Source of the DNA: Pedobacter sp. Leaf176 | GTDB lineage: Bacteria; Bacteroidota; Bacteroidia; Sphingobacteriales; Sphingobacteriaceae | Reading direction: 5' to 3' | Assembly: GCF_001424305.1 (NCBI RefSeq) | Contig: NZ_LMPD01000003.1 | Span: 234,387-298,386, forward strand | Length of the DNA stretch: 64,000 nt | In this document: positions 61,455-64,000 of the stretch, piece after piece | Position numbering within the stretch: position 1 is the first letter of the stretch | Layout of the letters: every line of letters starts with the position of its first letter | Notes under the pieces: model-generated | Database searches by the model: none | Told to the model about the DNA's origin: nothing | What the model saw: only the letters and a program-made list of their open reading frames with translations | Position numbers and translations under genes: made by a program

Positions 61455-62501
61455 TTACTTGATAATTTTTACGATGGACTGTTCATTGAGATAGGCGCTA
61501 TTCGAGGTTACGATCTGATCGATCTCTTGCAGTTTATCTTTTAGATAAACATTTTTATTGTCAAACTTCAGAATAGTTACCGGCACCTTTCTAACACGAT
61601 TTGTGCCCTTAGGTGTAAAGATGTAACCTGTCTCTCCATCTGCCTCTACCAGTGCGCTAAAGGGGATCACCGTAGCATTCTGTGAAGTGTTCGTCTGGAT
61701 TGTTGCTTTTCCAAACATCCCGATTGCTGGCTTCAAATTGCCGAGTTGAAGCTTCAATTCCACTTGAAAGGATCCGATGGCTGCATCTGCTGACTGCATT
61801 TTGCGTAGTACTGTTGCCTGGAATTGCTGATCAGGATATCCATCTAGGTTAATAATGGCTAATTGTCCTGCTCTGATCCCTGCCCATTCCTGGTCGGTTA
61901 CCCCAACTTTTAGCAAGTAACTATCGTTTTTTTGGGTAGAGCTGGTCATTAGTACAGGCATACCTCCGCCGATTACTTCACCTTCGCTGGCCACTTTTTT
62001 AGTTACAACACCATCAGAGGCAGCATATATCTTGGCATAGCGCTGGTTAAATGCAGTCGCCTCACTTGTTTTTCTGGCAAGGTCCAATGCCGTCTTGGTG
62101 TTCTGCAATTGCTCAAGGGTAAACACACTGTCTTTATAAAGATTTAGCGCCCTGGCATAGTCGCGTCTGGCCTTATCCACACCAAGGTCTGCCTGGGCCA
62201 ATCCGGCCGCAATCTCTGTGGTGTTCAGGGTAGCAAGTAACTGCCCCTTTTTAAAAAATTGCCCCTCATTAACCTGTATGCTGCTGATTACGCCGCCAAT
62301 CTTAAAGGAATAATTAGTCTCATTCTCGGTGCTGACCAGACCAGTAGTCTGAATAGAACCGGTAACGCCAAAGGAGGAAACAGGGGCAACTCTCACCGAG
62401 ATGATGTCGGGCTGGCCCAGGGGATTTATATTTTTAGGTTTTTCTTTGCAGGCGAACAGTAGTGATGTAAGCGCAATAAGTGTGAGTTGTGTCTTGTTCA
62501 T
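61455..62501 (-). CDS. RND efflux membrane fusion lipoprotein (second system)
   Basis: Adaptor of 348 residues with lipobox LLFAC (Cys18). Lipoyl half-domains at SFKIGGVISSIQVNEGQFFKKGQ and KIYAASDGVVTKKVASEGEVI, a coiled-coil hairpin between them, and a C-terminal barrel (PFSALVEADGETGYIFTPKG). 5 bp from the upstream channel gene, so co-translated with it. Confidence 0.93.
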   Translation of the reverse strand: MNKTQLTLIALTSLLFACKEKPKNINPLGQPDIISVRVAPVSSFGVTGSIQTTGLVSTENETNYSFKIGGVISSIQVNEGQFFKKGQLLATLNTTEIAAGLAQADLGVDKARRDYARALNLYKDSVFTLEQLQNTKTALDLARKTSEATAFNQRYAKIYAASDGVVTKKVASEGEVIGGGMPVLMTSSTQKNDSYLLKVGVTDQEWAGIRAGQLAIINLDGYPDQQFQATVLRKMQSADAAIGSFQVELKLQLGNLKPAIGMFGKATIQTNTSQNATVIPFSALVEADGETGYIFTPKGTNRVRKVPVTILKFDNKNVYLKDKLQEIDQIVTSNSAYLNEQSIVKIIK

Positions 62502-62506
62502 AATAT

Positions 62507-63877
62507 TTATTGTATGTTGAAACTGGCGTTAGCACGTTCGATTGCAGTAAAGGATATCCAGGTATCGTATAGGGCGATATTGGATTGGAGCTGGGCATCA
62601 ACCCATTGGTTCTGGGCGTCGAGCAGCTCTATGTAAATGGCCATCCCTTCCTTGTAAAGCTTGGTCATATCTTTATAGTAGGTCAGACTGGTCTTGAGTT
62701 GCGACTGTGCCGCCCGGTATTGTACAGCAGCACTTTGCAGGTTTGCCCTTCGTACATTCAGTTCGGTAAGCAGTTGTTGGGTAACATGATTGGTCTGCGC
62801 TGATACGGCCTGCTCACTGGCGATGGACTGTTTGATCTTGTAACCGTTTCGTCCCGAGGAGAACAGGTTCCATTCCAAAGAAACGCCCAGCAAATAATAC
62901 TTACTTTTATCATTGAACTTCCAGTCGAAGGCCTGGGAACCCAAATCGAGCGACGTACCTATTTTTGGTATTAGGTAGGATTTGGCGAGACCAGTCAGGT
63001 TTTTATTGATCCCCTTTGCAATTTCGAGCTTTGCCAGTTCCTCACGACCATTTACATCGCCCAGCTGTAGATCATCCTCTGCTGGCAATGATGGAACATC
63101 GTAGGTTAAAATTGAATCAGTCAGTTTCTTGTTCAACAGGAAATTAAAATAATAACGTGCAGATGCTTCTGTTTTTTTTGCAGCGGCTAACGATGCATAA
63201 ATTTTCGACACCTCATTTTGGCTGCGGAGCACCGCAGTACGGTTGATCTTATCGTTCTCAAAGAGTTTACGGTTTACCCTTTCGCCCTCTTCTAACAGTT
63301 TCAGAAAGGACTGGTAGATACCGATGGCATTGGTAGCCTTGAGATAATTATAATATGCCGTCTTGATTTCTTTCACAAGCTCGCGTTTATACAGTAGTAC
63401 CTCCGCCTTCTGCATATCCACCTGTTGGGCCTTGATCCTTTTATTGTACACCAATTCGGCATTCAGGATGGGGAGGCTTGTACGGAACTTTGCATCATAG
63501 AAGTTATCTGGATTGAGCAGTATGCTCTGGTTCTGGAGTTGTGGAAACGAGTTGCTTCCTGTAAGCTGGTTCAATGTGGCGTAGGCAGCATTAAAGAGGT
63601 CACCGGTTGGGAAATCGATTGTCCTTCCTCCGTCGGCCCTGGTGTAGGTAGTTGAGAAAGTTACGCTTGGCAGAAACATACTTTTTGCCTCCTGTAGCGC
63701 ATAGATGTTCTTTTTCAGCAGGAAATCCTGCTCTTTAATGCTTTCGTTTGAAACCAGGCCTTGCTGGATGTAGCTGTTCAATTGTTTTTGACTGCTAGCA
63801 TTTTTCGCAAAGCACAACATAAAGATTAGTAGGATGCAGCGTGTTGGTGTTTTTAAATTTTGAAGTAAAATAATCAT
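62507..63877 (-). CDS. TolC-family outer-membrane efflux protein (second system)
   Basis: 456 residues with signal peptide (CILLIFMLCFAKNASSQ), no lipobox, and two OEP repeats. Long amphipathic helices (KEIKTAYYNYLKATNAIGIYQ; LNVRRANLQSAAVQYRAAQSQLKTS) are the TolC tunnel helices. First structural gene of the second pump, in an order opposite to the first pump (there the channel is last). An AACAGTGTT palindrome lies 14 bp before its start. Confidence 0.92.
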   Translation of the reverse strand: MIILLQNLKTPTRCILLIFMLCFAKNASSQKQLNSYIQQGLVSNESIKEQDFLLKKNIYALQEAKSMFLPSVTFSTTYTRADGGRTIDFPTGDLFNAAYATLNQLTGSNSFPQLQNQSILLNPDNFYDAKFRTSLPILNAELVYNKRIKAQQVDMQKAEVLLYKRELVKEIKTAYYNYLKATNAIGIYQSFLKLLEEGERVNRKLFENDKINRTAVLRSQNEVSKIYASLAAAKKTEASARYYFNFLLNKKLTDSILTYDVPSLPAEDDLQLGDVNGREELAKLEIAKGINKNLTGLAKSYLIPKIGTSLDLGSQAFDWKFNDKSKYYLLGVSLEWNLFSSGRNGYKIKQSIASEQAVSAQTNHVTQQLLTELNVRRANLQSAAVQYRAAQSQLKTSLTYYKDMTKLYKEGMAIYIELLDAQNQWVDAQLQSNIALYDTWISFTAIERANASFNIQ

Positions 63878-63890
63878 TGTATTAAATTTA

Positions 63891-63899
63891 AACAGTGTT
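63891..63899. promoter_or_regulatory. candidate TetR operator before second efflux operon
   Basis: AACAGTGTT within TTTAAACAGTGTTCAA, the same core as TTAACAGTGTTAA at 8151, TAACAGTGTTA at 8235 and the variant at 8898. It lies between the end of the probable TetR gene and the channel gene. Confidence 0.5.
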
Positions 63900-63922
63900 C
63901 AATTTTATATTAAAAAAAAGGC

Positions 63923-64000
63923 TTAGCCTTTTTCAAGCAGGTTGACCAAATAGGCATAACCATTTTCCATAAGCTCCTCCTTTGTCCTGTTCTGAAAAGC
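63923..64000 (-). CDS. C-terminal fragment of a probable TetR regulator (runs off window)
   Basis: 25 codons plus TAA at the window end, read as AFQNRTKEELMENGYAYLVN then LLEKG. No domain is diagnostic in so short a piece. Its place 45 bp upstream of an RND operon and the TetR-type operator between them suggest a TetR repressor, as in the first pump, but this is inference. Confidence 0.4.
   Translation of the reverse strand, partial: AFQNRTKEELMENGYAYLVNLLEKG

Overview
The window looks like chromosomal DNA of a member of the Bacteroidota, most likely a Pedobacter-type Sphingobacteriaceae. The evidence is a SusC/SusD pair, a fused murF-alr gene, sigma factor sites of the TTG-N19-TAnnTTTG type, a wealth of exported glycoside hydrolases, and intergenic DNA full of short palindromic dispersed repeats. 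No insertion sequence, phage gene or CRISPR array was seen.

Layout. 1-2370 is a repeat island (four degenerate units of up to about 620 bp, then GC-rich hairpins). 2371-8870 is a tripartite RND efflux operon with a TetR regulator; a TTAACACTGTTAA-like operator occurs three times here and again before the second pump. 8904-9870 is a second repeat field. 9871-13973 is a tryptophan operon trpD-F-B-A (minus strand), headed by a newly read leader peptide with three consecutive Trp codons and a terminator; trpE, trpG and trpC are absent. 14034-23944 holds housekeeping and general genes: a Kir channel, two-gene symporter/LOG unit, recR, an SDR, DUF502, murF-alr and recX, plus a 32-residue ORF whose tail copies the 3' end of recR.

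24470-46496 is a carbohydrate/inositol utilisation locus. Minus strand in transcription order: myo-inositol oxygenase, SusC, SusD, secreted metallophosphatase, an HGSNAT-like membrane acetyltransferase, GH89 alpha-N-acetylglucosaminidase, GH92 alpha-mannosidase, GH95 alpha-L-fucosidase. Plus strand: LacI regulator, SGLT-type symporter, GH28, GH43, second LacI. LacI-type palindromes lie before the oxygenase, susC and the symporter. The locus is bracketed by two same-direction copies of a tRNA-Gly(GCC)/tRNA-Leu(TAA) cassette, with identical tRNAs but diverged spacers whose hairpins keep pairing. Enzyme content (alpha-Man, alpha-GlcNAc with N-acetylation, phosphatase, inositol oxidation, no sulfatase or lyase) suggests an inositol-bearing glycan such as plant GIPC head groups or GPI glycans; this is inference.

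47343-58065 carries a four-PAS histidine kinase, a frameshifted dienelactone hydrolase, a clan GH-A hydrolase, small stress or unknown genes, a GlxA-type AraC regulator and an SDR. 58314-63877 is a second RND efflux operon, preceded by the tail of a probable TetR gene that runs off the window end.
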